A stretch of DNA of 64,000 nt from Streptomyces sp. NBC_00358 (GCF_036099295.1 NZ_CP107976.1:5022001-5086000), one strand, 5' to 3'. Shown: positions 1-8,795, counted from the stretch's first letter. Notes: generated by a model not told the origin, from the letters alone. Made by a program: numbers and translations.

Positions 1-604
1 TGCCGTTGACCAGGCGGTGGAGGCCCACGGCCGAGGCCAGCCGGCGGACCTGCGCGAGACCGCTGGAGCGCGGGACGACGGACTGGTCGTTCGCCTTCTC
101 CATGCCGCTGTCGGAGCGGGCCACGTGGACGAGGTCGGAGGACGACTTCAGGAGCAGGACGCCGATGGCCGCGACCAGACCGGCCACCAGATAGGGGTCG
201 AGGCCGAGTTCCGAGGCGCGGATGCCCATGCCGACCATGACGGCGGCGTCGGCGAGGTAGGCGCCGAGACGGTCCAGGTAGACGCCGAGAGGGCTGAACT
301 GGCGGCGCCAGCGGGCGACTTCACCGTCGACGCAGTCGAGCAGCAGGTAAAGCTGCATGAAGAGGACCGAGAGCACCGCCCCGCCGAGACCCGGCAGGAC
401 CAGGGCGACGCCGGAGAGCATCCCCGCGAAGACCATGATCACGGTGATCTGGTTCGGCGAGATACGGGCGTCGACGAGATGGCGGGTCACGCGCAGGGAG
501 AGGGACCTCATATAGAGGCGGCCGGCCCAGTGCTCCGCCCTGCTGTCGAGTTTGCCCGCAGGGTGAATGACGTTGCGGAGTTCCTCTAGTTGGACTTTGG
601 GCAT
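1..604 (-). CDS. CDP-alcohol phosphatidyltransferase family protein (3' end outside window)
   Basis: Integral membrane enzyme family that transfers a phosphoalcohol from a CDP-alcohol to a second alcohol, for phospholipids or polar head groups. The first 201 residues are visible, from an ATG at 604. The signature runs D90-x2-D93-G94-x2-A97-R98-x8-G107-x3-D111, between hydrophobic segments. The family pattern expects a last Asp four residues after D111; here that residue is A115, with D119 further on. The polar start MPKVQLEEL fits a cytoplasmic N terminus. Substrate cannot be told from sequence. The gene reads off the left edge. Confidence 0.85.
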   Translation of the reverse strand, partial: MPKVQLEELRNVIHPAGKLDSRAEHWAGRLYMRSLSLRVTRHLVDARISPNQITVIMVFAGMLSGVALVLPGLGGAVLSVLFMQLYLLLDCVDGEVARWRRQFSPLGVYLDRLGAYLADAAVMVGMGIRASELGLDPYLVAGLVAAIGVLLLKSSSDLVHVARSDSGMEKANDQSVVPRSSGLAQVRRLASAVGLHRLVNG

Positions 605-750
605 GCGGCGTTTCTCCCTGGCGAACTGGCACTGGATCGGTCGGCTGGCAATGTCGTACAGGGAAGAGCATGACGGGGGTGCGGGCGGAGGCGATCGGCA
701 GGGTGGAAATCAGGTGATCGCTGTCGTACGCGCGTACTACGGTGGCCGCC

Positions 751-1311
751 ATGACCTCCACGACCCACGTGTTCCGCTCCATACGTCCCGACGAGTGGCG
801 TCAGGCGAAGCAGCTCAGACTCGATGCCCTGCGGGACTCCGTCGCGCACCTGGCGTTCCTGGAGACGTACGACGACGCGGCAGCCAAGTCCGACGCCTTC
901 TGGCAGGACCGGACGTCCGGGGCGGCCGTCGGGGTCACCGAGCGGCAGCAGATCGTGGCCGAGGGCCCGGACGGGGTGTGGGCCGGTTCCGTGACCGTGC
1001 TGGTCGAGGAGGCCGGGGCACGGGATCCGTTCGGGAAGGTGGTGGAGCGGAACCAGGGGCACCTGGTGGCAGTCTTCGTGCGGCCCGAGTACCGGGGAAG
1101 TGAGGCCGGGGTGACCCGGGCGCTCTTCGAGGCCGCTCTCGCGTGGTCGTGGGGCATCGGTCTCGATCGCGTACGGCTGTTCGTGCACGAGAAGAACGGC
1201 CGCGCCGAGGCGTTCTAGCGGAAGGCGGGTTTCGTACCCACCGGCGAGACGGCGCCGATGCCGGGGGGCACGGGCGAACTGGAGCTGGAGTTCGTGATCA
1301 CCCGGGGGTAG
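751..1311 (+). pseudogene. GNAT-family N-acetyltransferase interrupted by an in-frame TAG
   Basis: The reading frame (ATG 751, or GTG 742) gives an acetyl-CoA-dependent GNAT domain, with the beta4/motif A region around HLVAVFVRPEYRGS. It reaches TAG at 1216-1218. The same frame then continues for 30 residues in typical GNAT C-terminal style (RKAGFVPTGE, ending ELEFVITRG) to TAG at 1309. GNAT proteins normally have Tyr between AEAF and RKAGF, so the stop sits exactly where a TAC codon is expected. This looks like one point mutation (TAC to TAG), a sequencing error, or stop readthrough. Without the last strand and helix the fold is probably unstable. Confidence 0.75.
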
Positions 1312-1353
1312 GGCCTGCCGGAGCCCGGCCACCGTGTCGGGCCGGCGGTCGCG

Positions 1354-2994
1354 TCAGACCGGAAGCTCGTACTGCGGCCAGCGCGCCCGGAGTTGTTCGC
1401 GGGAGCGGAGGAGCGCCAGGGTCGGCAGGCCGCGGGCCGGGCCCGTGCTCAGGAGCTCCGGGAGCTGGGGGAGCGGGGCCACGGCCGCGATGTCGTCGAG
1501 GACGAGCGTGAATGGTGGGTCGAGCCGACCGGAGGATGACCGTTCGGCCATGCGCCGGCCACGCTCGACCACGCTTGAGGCGAGGGCCGTCAGGAGCGGC
1601 ATGGCGCCGGGGTTCGCCTTGGGGTCCTCGATGGGTTCACCTACCAGATAGAGCGTGCCCCCTTCGTTGACGAAGGAATCCAAGGCGAGGCTGTCATTTC
1701 GGTTGGGAGTGCAGGATTCGCGGATGTTGACCGTGCCGAACGCCGCGAGGGCACGTGCCGTCAGCTCCTGTGCGATGTCCCGGCGTTCGGGGTGCGAGAC
1801 GAGCGCGGCCTCCAGCTCGCCCGCGGCGCCCGACGCGGCCTTGGGATTCGTCCGCAGGGCCCGTACGGCGTCCTGCACCTGGGCGCCCTGGGCCCAGCGG
1901 TGGACGTGGCGGAAGGCTCTGCCCTCCACCGCGGCGGCGTGCAGATAGCTGCGCATGAGCGTTTCCGCGACATCGGCCATCGCCTGGTCCGCCTTGGCGG
2001 TGGGGCGCACCGCGGCGAGCAGGGCGGCCGCCCTGGCCGCCGCCGTCTCCCTGTCCTCGCAGCCCGCGACGGGGGACCAGTGGAGCCGGGCCGGGGTGTC
2101 GCAGAGGTGGACCGGGTCGTAGAGGAGGACGGGGCCCAGTTTGGCGCGGGCGTCCTTGGTCCCCGACCAGGTGCGGGGGTCGGAGGTGATGACGAGAGCC
2201 GGGCCCTCGGCGTCGCGTACGGCCTGGGCGGCGGTGGGGTGGCGGATCTCGGCGGGGGCGAGGACGACCGCGCGGGTGGACGTCCACGCGGGCTTCGGCC
2301 GGGCTGCCGTGGCGGTCTGGGGCATCACCGCCTCGGAGGGTACGGCGTCCCCGGCGCCCGTACGTCCGCCGGAGTCTGAGCCCGGATGGCCGCCCGGATA
2401 TCCGTGGGCCTCTTCGCGCTCCCGCTCCCGCACGTGTTCGCGTGCCGGGTCGCCCACGTGTTCGTGTGCCTGGAGGCCCGCCCGCTCGCTCCCGGCCGTC
2501 CTGCGGGCCGTGTCCGCCGTCTCCAGGGGGTACGGGGAACGCGGCGGCTGCTCCGTCCGGGCCGCCGGCACCGACGGGTCGGAGGCGTCCAGGGGCACCG
2601 CGGTCCCGGCCCCCGCGCGTCGTCGCGCCCGTCCCGCACGCCACCGTGCCACCGTGCCCATCACGAACACCGCGAGGACCAGCAGCACCATCAACTGGCC
2701 GATGAACAGGCCCCAGAAGAGGCCGTAGCCGGACAGTTGGGCGGCGGGGGTGTCGGGCCAGGCGCCGGGGATGTCGTGCGGGGCGCCGATGAGATGCCGC
2801 ATGGCCAGGGGCGTACGGGTGAAGGTGATGGCGTCCGGCCAGGCGCCGCGGGAGAACCAGCCCGCGAGGCCTGTCGCCGTCCACACCATCAGGGTCATGC
2901 CGAGGAGGAAGCCCAGCACTCCGACCAGCAGGCCGTCGGGGATGCCGCCCGCCCCCTCGTGCCGGGGGTCGTGCTGGTCGGGGTGCTGTCTCAT
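1354..2994 (-). CDS. VirD4/TraG-like type IV coupling protein homologue with degenerate P-loop
   Basis: 546 residues. Two N-terminal membrane helices (about 21-45 and 92-113) are followed by a long disordered linker (about 115-235) and a RecA-like domain. The C-terminal half matches TraG/VirD4 coupling proteins: a Walker-B-like strand FTLVLDDIA (about 494-502) and then PLPQLPELLSTGPARGLPTL, as in TraG proteins. Where the family has the Walker A loop, this protein reads VVLAPAEIRHPTAAQ (about 243-257), with no GxGK[ST]. ATP hydrolysis is therefore doubtful. It is the last gene of the secretion operon; its ATG is one base after the stop of the ATPase gene upstream. It ends shortly after the Walker B region in ELPV, as I recall for other Streptomyces homologues. 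Confidence 0.75.
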   Translation of the reverse strand: MRQHPDQHDPRHEGAGGIPDGLLVGVLGFLLGMTLMVWTATGLAGWFSRGAWPDAITFTRTPLAMRHLIGAPHDIPGAWPDTPAAQLSGYGLFWGLFIGQLMVLLVLAVFVMGTVARWRAGRARRRAGAGTAVPLDASDPSVPAARTEQPPRSPYPLETADTARRTAGSERAGLQAHEHVGDPAREHVREREREEAHGYPGGHPGSDSGGRTGAGDAVPSEAVMPQTATAARPKPAWTSTRAVVLAPAEIRHPTAAQAVRDAEGPALVITSDPRTWSGTKDARAKLGPVLLYDPVHLCDTPARLHWSPVAGCEDRETAAARAAALLAAVRPTAKADQAMADVAETLMRSYLHAAAVEGRAFRHVHRWAQGAQVQDAVRALRTNPKAASGAAGELEAALVSHPERRDIAQELTARALAAFGTVNIRESCTPNRNDSLALDSFVNEGGTLYLVGEPIEDPKANPGAMPLLTALASSVVERGRRMAERSSSGRLDPPFTLVLDDIAAVAPLPQLPELLSTGPARGLPTLALLRSREQLRARWPQYELPV

Positions 2995-2995
2995 C

Positions 2996-4420
2996 TCAGG
3001 CCACCGTGGACTCGGTGGAGCCGTCGAGGTCGCTGAGATGCTGTTCCATGAAGGCCGCCGCCCGTTCCTCGGCCTCCAGTTCGGCGGCGCGCATCGCGTC
3101 GTCGGCTGCGAGGTCGGCGGACGACTCGGTCATCGCCCGGTCGGTGAAGACCAGCGGGCGTTCGGTCTCCGTGATGAGGTGCTTGACCACCTGGACGTTG
3201 CCGTTGACGTCCCAGACCGCGATGCCCGGGGTCAGCGTCGGGATGATCTCGACCGCCCAGCGGGGGAGGCCGAGGACCCGGCCCGTCGACCGGGCCTCGT
3301 CCGCCTTCTGCGCGTAGATGGTCCTCGTCGACGCCATCTTCAGGATCGCGGCGGCCTCCTTGGCCGCCGCTCCGTCGACCACGTCCGACAGGTGGTGGAC
3401 GACGGCCACGAAGGACAGGCCGAGGCGCCGCCCGAACTTCAGCAACCGCTGGAAGAGCTGGGCCACGAAGGGGCTGTTGATGATGTGCCACGCCTCCTCC
3501 ACCAGGAAGATGCGCTTCTTGCGGTCGGGCCGGATCCAGGTGTGCTCCAGCCACACACCCACGATCGCCATGAGGATCGGCATGGCGATGGAGTTCCGGT
3601 CGATGTGTGAAAGGTCGAAGACGGTGAGGGGGGCGTCCAGGTCGATGCCGACCGTCGTCGGACCGTCGAACATGCCCCTCAGGTCACCGTCGACCAGCCG
3701 GTCCAGGACCAGTGCCACGTCCAGGCCCCAGGCCCGTACGTCGTCTATGGCGACGTTCATCGCCTCGGCCGACTCCGGTTCGGGATGGCGCAGTTGCTCC
3801 ACGATGTCGGTGAGCACGGGCTGGCGCTCCACGATCGTCTCGTTGACGTAGGCGTGCGCGACCTTCAGGGCGAAGCCGGACCGTTCGTCGAGGCCGTGTC
3901 CCATCGCGACCTCGATGATGGTGCGCAGCAGTGCGAGCTGGCCCGTCGTCGTGATCGCGGGATCGAGGGGGTTGAGCCGGATTCCCATGTCCAGGGCGGC
4001 CGTCGGGTCGAGCCGGATGGGAGTGATTCCCAGCTCCTGCGCGATGAGGTTCCATTCACCGGCACCGTCCTCGCCCTGGGCGTCGAGGACGACGACCTGG
4101 CGGTCGCGGAACCGCAACTGCCGCAGTACGTACGTCTTCTCCAGGGCCGACTTGCCGTTCCCGGACTCTCCGAGGACCAGCCAGTGCGGGGCCGGGAGCT
4201 GCTGCCCGTACAACTGGAAGGGGTCGTAGATGTACCCCTTGCCGGAGTACACCTCGCGGCCGATGATGACGCCCGAGTCGCCGAGGCCCGGTGCGGCGGT
4301 GGGCAGGTAGACCGCCTGTGCCTGGCCCGTGGACGTACGCACGGGAAGGCGGGTGGTCTCGACCTTGCCGAAGAGGAAGGACGTGAAGGCGTCCGTCGCG
4401 GCGGACAGCGGATCCCGCAT
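2996..4420 (-). CDS. VirB4/TraC-like conjugation ATPase domain protein
   Basis: 474 residues from ATG 4420, which has AGGGG 11 bases upstream; a longer upstream reading frame overlaps the previous gene and is not needed. Hexameric AAA-type ATPase that powers type IV secretion. Walker A is GESGNGKS at residues 84-91 and Walker B is RIFLVEEAW at about 303-311, followed by the VirB4-type stretch FGRRLGLSFVAVVHHLSD. The usual VirB4 N-terminal half is absent and seems to be carried by the separate gene just upstream (4435-5985), so VirB4 is split here. The C terminus is acidic. Confidence 0.85.
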   Translation of the reverse strand: MRDPLSAATDAFTSFLFGKVETTRLPVRTSTGQAQAVYLPTAAPGLGDSGVIIGREVYSGKGYIYDPFQLYGQQLPAPHWLVLGESGNGKSALEKTYVLRQLRFRDRQVVVLDAQGEDGAGEWNLIAQELGITPIRLDPTAALDMGIRLNPLDPAITTTGQLALLRTIIEVAMGHGLDERSGFALKVAHAYVNETIVERQPVLTDIVEQLRHPEPESAEAMNVAIDDVRAWGLDVALVLDRLVDGDLRGMFDGPTTVGIDLDAPLTVFDLSHIDRNSIAMPILMAIVGVWLEHTWIRPDRKKRIFLVEEAWHIINSPFVAQLFQRLLKFGRRLGLSFVAVVHHLSDVVDGAAAKEAAAILKMASTRTIYAQKADEARSTGRVLGLPRWAVEIIPTLTPGIAVWDVNGNVQVVKHLITETERPLVFTDRAMTESSADLAADDAMRAAELEAEERAAAFMEQHLSDLDGSTESTVA

Positions 4421-4434
4421 CAGTGCATCAACCC

Positions 4435-5985
4435 CTACCTGCGGATTCCGGTGGCGAACGGCAGTGTGTTGACGAAGGCCCGGTGGTGCTCGCGGTCGCA
4501 CCACTCCAGTTTCAGATACGACTTGCCGGCCGAGGCGCGGATGGTGCGCTTGTCGCGCGCGAGGGCCTCGGGGTTGCGGGAGGACACGGTGATGTAGCCG
4601 ACGAGGTTGACGCCCGCGGCGCCGCTCGCGAGGTCCTCGCCGCGCTGGTCGAGGCGGTTGTGCGAGGCGATGTCGCGGGGGTCCACGGTCCGGTTCATCT
4701 TGGCGGCGCGGCTGGCCTCGGCCTCGTCGTTGGTCTTCTCGGTCAGCATGCGCTCGATGGCGACCTCGGTGGGTTCGAGGTCCATGGTCACGGCGACCGT
4801 GCGGATGACGTCGGGGGTGTGGACGAGCAGCGGGGCGAGGAAGTTGACGCCGACCGGGGTCATCGGCCACTCCTTCACCCAGGCCGTGGCGTGGCACCAG
4901 GGCGCCCGGGTGGAGGACTCGCGGGTCTTCGCCTGGAGGTACGTGGGCTCCATGGCGTCCAGCTCGGCCGGCCAGGCGTTGCGCTTGGTCATCGCCTGGA
5001 TGTGGTCGATGGGGTGGTCGGGGTCGTACATCGAGTGCACGAGGGAGGAGAGCCGTCCCTGACCGAGCGGCTGCCGTACGCGGATGTCGGCTTCCTGGAG
5101 CCGGGAGCAGATGTCGGTCAGCTCGCGTGCCATGACGACGGCGAGTCCGGCGTCCCGGTCGACCTTCCGGCCGCCCTGCGGGCGCGCCGCGCGTGCCATC
5201 GCCTGTGCCTCGGCGGCCAGTTCACGTGAGTAGTGCATGCAGGCGACCAGATAGGCCCGGTGCTGCTCACTGCTCGTGGACACCATCGACTGGAGCTGGT
5301 CGTACGACTGCTGGAGCCATCCGGGAGACCGATCGTCCCCGCGTACGGACACGTCCTTGGCGTGGGCGTCCGGGTCGGCGGGGAGGGTGCGGGCGAGCAT
5401 CTGGAGGCGGGTGACGAAGCCGTCGCCGTTCGCCACGTGCTTGAGCAGCGTGCCGAAGCGGTCGACGAGGGCCTCCTGGTCCTCGCTGTCGCGCAGACCG
5501 ACACCCGGGCCCTCGATCTCGATCGCGGCCGTCACGGTCCGCCGGTCCGCGTGCAGCAGCACGGCGATCTCGTCGGGCCCGAACGGGGCGGCGAGCCAGG
5601 AGATCCGCCCGATGCCGGGCGGCGGTCCGATCTCGACCTCCTTGCCGTCGAGGCGCATGCCCGCCTCCATCACCGGGCTGCGGTACGCCGTTCCCTGGCG
5701 CAGGCTCCGCTTGTAACTGCGGTTGATCTCGAACCACTTGTAGAACGTGCGCCGCTTGTACGGGACGTACACCGCGGCGAGCGCGAGCAGGGGGAAGCCC
5801 ATCAGCAGCACGATCCGCATGGACAGCACCGGGACGAGCAGGCCGCACATCATGCCCAGGAACGCGCCCCCGATGATGAGCGCGATCTCGCCGGACTCGC
5901 GGTTCCGGCCGACGATCGCGTTCGGCCGGGCGCGGCCGATCAGATATGTACGGCGGGGCGTGACCAGATGGGACTCGGTCGTCAA
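4435..5985 (-). CDS. SCO6880-family protein (PrgI-like membrane part plus VirB4 N-terminal-like part)
   Basis: 516 residues. Starts at TTG 5985, which overlaps the stop of the gene upstream (TTGA). The N terminus is PrgI-like: YLIGRARPNAIVGRN, then two close membrane helices (about 37-75), then YKRRTFYKWFEINRSYKR. The remaining ~430 residues resemble the N-terminal domain of VirB4/TrbE proteins and contain no P-loop. In Gram-positive conjugation systems PrgI is a small membrane protein next to the VirB4 ATPase. The product probably anchors the 2996-4420 ATPase at the membrane. The two genes are 14 bp apart. Confidence 0.75.
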   Translation of the reverse strand: MTTESHLVTPRRTYLIGRARPNAIVGRNRESGEIALIIGGAFLGMMCGLLVPVLSMRIVLLMGFPLLALAAVYVPYKRRTFYKWFEINRSYKRSLRQGTAYRSPVMEAGMRLDGKEVEIGPPPGIGRISWLAAPFGPDEIAVLLHADRRTVTAAIEIEGPGVGLRDSEDQEALVDRFGTLLKHVANGDGFVTRLQMLARTLPADPDAHAKDVSVRGDDRSPGWLQQSYDQLQSMVSTSSEQHRAYLVACMHYSRELAAEAQAMARAARPQGGRKVDRDAGLAVVMARELTDICSRLQEADIRVRQPLGQGRLSSLVHSMYDPDHPIDHIQAMTKRNAWPAELDAMEPTYLQAKTRESSTRAPWCHATAWVKEWPMTPVGVNFLAPLLVHTPDVIRTVAVTMDLEPTEVAIERMLTEKTNDEAEASRAAKMNRTVDPRDIASHNRLDQRGEDLASGAAGVNLVGYITVSSRNPEALARDKRTIRASAGKSYLKLEWCDREHHRAFVNTLPFATGIRR

Positions 5986-7310
5986 CGCCCTTCACCTCCC
6001 GTGCGGTTGGTACTGCTGTTGCGGGTGTTGCTCGCGTGCGGGGTGTTGACCGGGCTGGTACGCGGCGGTGGTGCGGCGGAGGGGACGGATCCGCCGCCTC
6101 CGTTCGGTGTACGGGTGCTGTGCGCGGCCACACCGCCGGACGCGGGGTTGGCGGGGCGGGGCTGGCTGTTGCCGCCTCCGCCGCCTGAACCGTTGTTGTC
6201 GGCGCGCGTGCTGTGGGTCTTGATGCCCTGCGCGACCAGGGTGGCCGGCGAGCTGATCACGGCGGCGGCCTTGCCTTCGGCGCCCTGCATGATGCGGTTG
6301 TTGCGGGAGCCGGCGATCTCGTCGCCGAAGCCCGGTACGAAGCGGTAGATCATCGCGCTGGCGAAGATGGCGAGCAGGATGATCGCGAGGCCGGAGACGA
6401 CGGCGGAGAACGCGTCGGGTCCGCTGTCGGAACTGAGGGCTCCGGCGAGGCCGAGCACGATCACGATGACCGGTTTCACCAGGATCACCGCGATCATGAT
6501 GCCCGCCCAGCGGCGCACGTGGCCCCACAGGTTCTTGTCGACGAGGCCCGCGTAGACGACGGTGCCCAGCAGGGCGCCGACGTACAGCAGGGCGGCCCGG
6601 ATGACCAGCTCCAGCCAGAGGATTCCGGCGGCGAGGATCGAGACCATCGAGACGACGATCAGCATGATGGGACCGCCGCCGATGTTGCCGCCCTTGTTCA
6701 GGGCGCCGGAGAACGTCCCGAAGAACGCGTCCGTCTGGTTGCCGGTCGTCTTGGCCAGCACCTCCGTCACGCCGTCCGTCGCCGACACCACCGTGTAGAG
6801 GATCAGCGGGGTGAACGCCGAGGCCAGCACGGTGAGCCAGAGGAACCCGATCGCCTCGGACAGGGCCGTGCCGAGGGGGACTCCTCGCACGGCCCGCTTC
6901 GCCACGGCCAGCAGCCACAGCAGCAGGGTCAGGATCGTGGACGCCGCGAAGACGACGGCGTACTGCTGGAGGAACTTGGCGTTCGTGAAATCGACGTTGG
7001 CGGTGTCGTTCACGGCGGCGGAGAGTTTGTCGACGGTCCAGGAGGCGGCGTCGGCGCAGCCCTTCGCCAGAGAGGAGAGCGGGTCCAGGGTGGAGCCCGC
7101 ACCGGGGTCGGTGCTGAGTCCCGACTTGCCGGATCCCTTGGTCCCGGTCTTGCAGTACTGCTTGGCCGGGCCGATCAGGAGGCTGCACGGGTCCTTGGAG
7201 GGCGAGGGCGTCGGTGCCGCGACGGCACGGGTGGCGAGCAGAACGGCCGTGCTCTGTACGGCCGTGACGACCGCCGTGAGTTTGAGGGCGCTGCTTCGGC
7301 TACCGGGCAT
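5982..7310 (-). CDS. VirB6/TrbL-like polytopic membrane protein of the secretion operon
   Basis: 442 residues. Has a signal-like N terminus (residues 1-32), an extracytoplasmic stretch with cysteines near CSLLIGPAKQYC, about five or six membrane helices between residues 120 and 345, and a disordered Gly/Ser/Asn-rich cytoplasmic tail. This layout and the position between the VirB8-like and VirB4-like genes fit the channel-forming VirB6/PrgL role. Its ATG overlaps the preceding gene by 11 bp and its TGA overlaps the next start, so translation is probably coupled. The function comes from topology and context, not a catalytic motif. Confidence 0.65.
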   Translation of the reverse strand: MPGSRSSALKLTAVVTAVQSTAVLLATRAVAAPTPSPSKDPCSLLIGPAKQYCKTGTKGSGKSGLSTDPGAGSTLDPLSSLAKGCADAASWTVDKLSAAVNDTANVDFTNAKFLQQYAVVFAASTILTLLLWLLAVAKRAVRGVPLGTALSEAIGFLWLTVLASAFTPLILYTVVSATDGVTEVLAKTTGNQTDAFFGTFSGALNKGGNIGGGPIMLIVVSMVSILAAGILWLELVIRAALLYVGALLGTVVYAGLVDKNLWGHVRRWAGIMIAVILVKPVIVIVLGLAGALSSDSGPDAFSAVVSGLAIILLAIFASAMIYRFVPGFGDEIAGSRNNRIMQGAEGKAAAVISSPATLVAQGIKTHSTRADNNGSGGGGGNSQPRPANPASGGVAAHSTRTPNGGGGSVPSAAPPPRTSPVNTPHASNTRNSSTNRTGGEGR

Positions 7311-8148
7311 ACGTGAACCCTCCGTACTCCTCGATGGCCTTGCTGATCTCGTCGGAGGTGGCGGCTTTGTCGTCGCCGGGGACCGGGGCGGGCCCGTCCT
7401 TCTGGGAGTCCGTCACGATCTTCCAGTCGCCGTTGTCCCACTGGAGCTCGAAGGTCCAGGTCTTCCACGTCGAACTGACGGGATCGGTCGACGTCTGGCC
7501 GGACATGCCGATGAGGCCCATGTACCAGACCGAGACCTTGGCGCCGGAGCCGCTGTACTGCTGGGCCTTGGTGCCGATAGGAATCGTCCGCGAGACGAAC
7601 GTGCTGCCCGCCGGCGGATTTCCCTCCGCGTCGAGCCCCAGTTTTCTGAGGAAGTCCGCCGAGTACGCCTGGTCCATCGGACCCTGGAGCCGACCGGCGG
7701 CGGCGGATGTGTAGATGGTGCTGACGATGTCGTGCCGCGTGGCGGTGTTGAACATGCCCGTCGAACCCAACGCCACCGCGTAGTTCGCCGCCGCGCTCTG
7801 GGCGCCCTCACTCGTGTGGGGGAAGCCCGCCGGGATGCCCGCGGACTTCGCGTCGACCGGGTGGTCGCCGGAGGCCGCCGTGGGGGACGCCTTCTCCTTG
7901 GCGCCGCTGCCGGCGTCCGGCGAGGCCGAGTTGTCGCCGCGGTTCGCGAAGGCGATCGCGGCGATGAGGAGGACCACCACGCCGACGACCGTGATCAGGC
8001 TCCGCGAGGACGATCCGCGCCGCCGCGCGCCGCCGTAGACGTCGCCCGCCCGGTCGGGCAGACGGGTGCGGGTCTGGCCGGAGCCCCCGTACCCCCCGTC
8101 CTCGCCGCGCGGGCCGTCACCGTACCCGGGTTCGTCGCCGAGACTCAT
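7300..8148 (-). CDS. VirB8/TcpC-like single-pass membrane protein
   Basis: 282 residues. A cytoplasmic Gly/Arg-rich segment, one membrane helix (about residues 51-67: SLITVVGVVVLLIAAIAFA), a Ser/Ala linker, then a roughly 190-residue outside domain containing WTFELQWDNGDWKIV. That pattern is like NTF2-fold domains of VirB8/TcpC scaffold proteins. It precedes the VirB6-like gene, overlapping it by 11 bp. ATG 8148 is the first start of the frame. The fold needs a structure prediction to confirm. Confidence 0.65.
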   Translation of the reverse strand: MSLGDEPGYGDGPRGEDGGYGGSGQTRTRLPDRAGDVYGGARRRGSSSRSLITVVGVVVLLIAAIAFANRGDNSASPDAGSGAKEKASPTAASGDHPVDAKSAGIPAGFPHTSEGAQSAAANYAVALGSTGMFNTATRHDIVSTIYTSAAAGRLQGPMDQAYSADFLRKLGLDAEGNPPAGSTFVSRTIPIGTKAQQYSGSGAKVSVWYMGLIGMSGQTSTDPVSSTWKTWTFELQWDNGDWKIVTDSQKDGPAPVPGDDKAATSDEISKAIEEYGGFTYAR

Positions 8149-8356
8149 GCCGCGTACGCCCCCTCAACCTCTCGCTGAACCAAGTAGTACGACGGTAGCC
8201 GTGCTGGTTCCCGCGCGGGCGCGGTGTGGTGACTCGACATCAGGGAAACGCAACCTCAGCCGGTGGGCACGACGGACGGGTGGATCGATGGAGGAGATTC
8301 CGGGCGCGCCCGGCCGGGGAGTGGCGGTGCGCCGGGTGCGGCGCGGCCCGGCCGGG

Positions 8357-8665
8357 CTACACGGCCATGCCGTACACGATGGTGAAGAGCGTGCCGAGGG
8401 AACCGATGATGAAGACTCCTGTGAGCCCGGCGATGATGAGGCCCTTGCCCTGTTCGGCGCTGAAGGTGTCGCGGAGGGCGGTCGCGCCGATGCGCTGTTT
8501 GGCCGCGCCCCAGATCGCGATGCCGAGGCAGAGCAGAATGGCGACCGCCATCACCACCTCGACCATCACCTTCGCTTCGTTGCCCAGGCTGCCGAAGGGG
8601 CCCCAGTCCGGGGCGATTCCACCGATGATTGTGTTGATGTCGCCCTTGTCGGCTGCGAAAAGCAT
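8357..8665 (-). CDS. Small two-helix membrane protein, possible VirB2/TrbC-like subunit
   Basis: 102 residues from ATG 8665, with AGGGGCGG 8-15 bases upstream; an in-frame GTG at 8674 is an alternative. Two hydrophobic helices (about 34-54 and 76-98) are separated by a short loop containing KQRIGATALRDTF and EQGKG. Size and topology match pilin-like VirB2/TrbC proteins and related T4SS membrane subunits. It is the first gene of the leftward secretion operon. There is a 208-bp gap to the VirB8-like gene. I infer a role in the same machine. Confidence 0.6.
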   Translation of the reverse strand: MLFAADKGDINTIIGGIAPDWGPFGSLGNEAKVMVEVVMAVAILLCLGIAIWGAAKQRIGATALRDTFSAEQGKGLIIAGLTGVFIIGSLGTLFTIVYGMAV

Positions 8666-8783
8666 GTAAGTCACCGCCCCTAGTGGGTAGTTCTGCACCC
8701 CCTGCCACTGCGCGCAGAGGTCGGGCCTATTCTCGCCGACAATGACGCCGTCGTATGTCGACTTGACGTCATTGGTTGGCGGG

Positions 8784-8795
8784 ATTCGTACGAAT
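8784..8795. promoter_or_regulatory. 12-bp perfect palindrome upstream of the secretion operon
   Basis: ATTCGTACGAAT is a perfect palindrome about 120 bp before the first gene of the T4SS-like operon. It may be an operator for that operon. No regulator gene is adjacent, so this is only a candidate. Confidence 0.3.

Noticed and set aside
2996..4897. 633-codon version of the VirB4-like gene
   Set aside because: The extra N terminus overlaps the well-supported upstream gene and is Arg/Pro-rich shadow sequence; ATG 4420 has a ribosome site.
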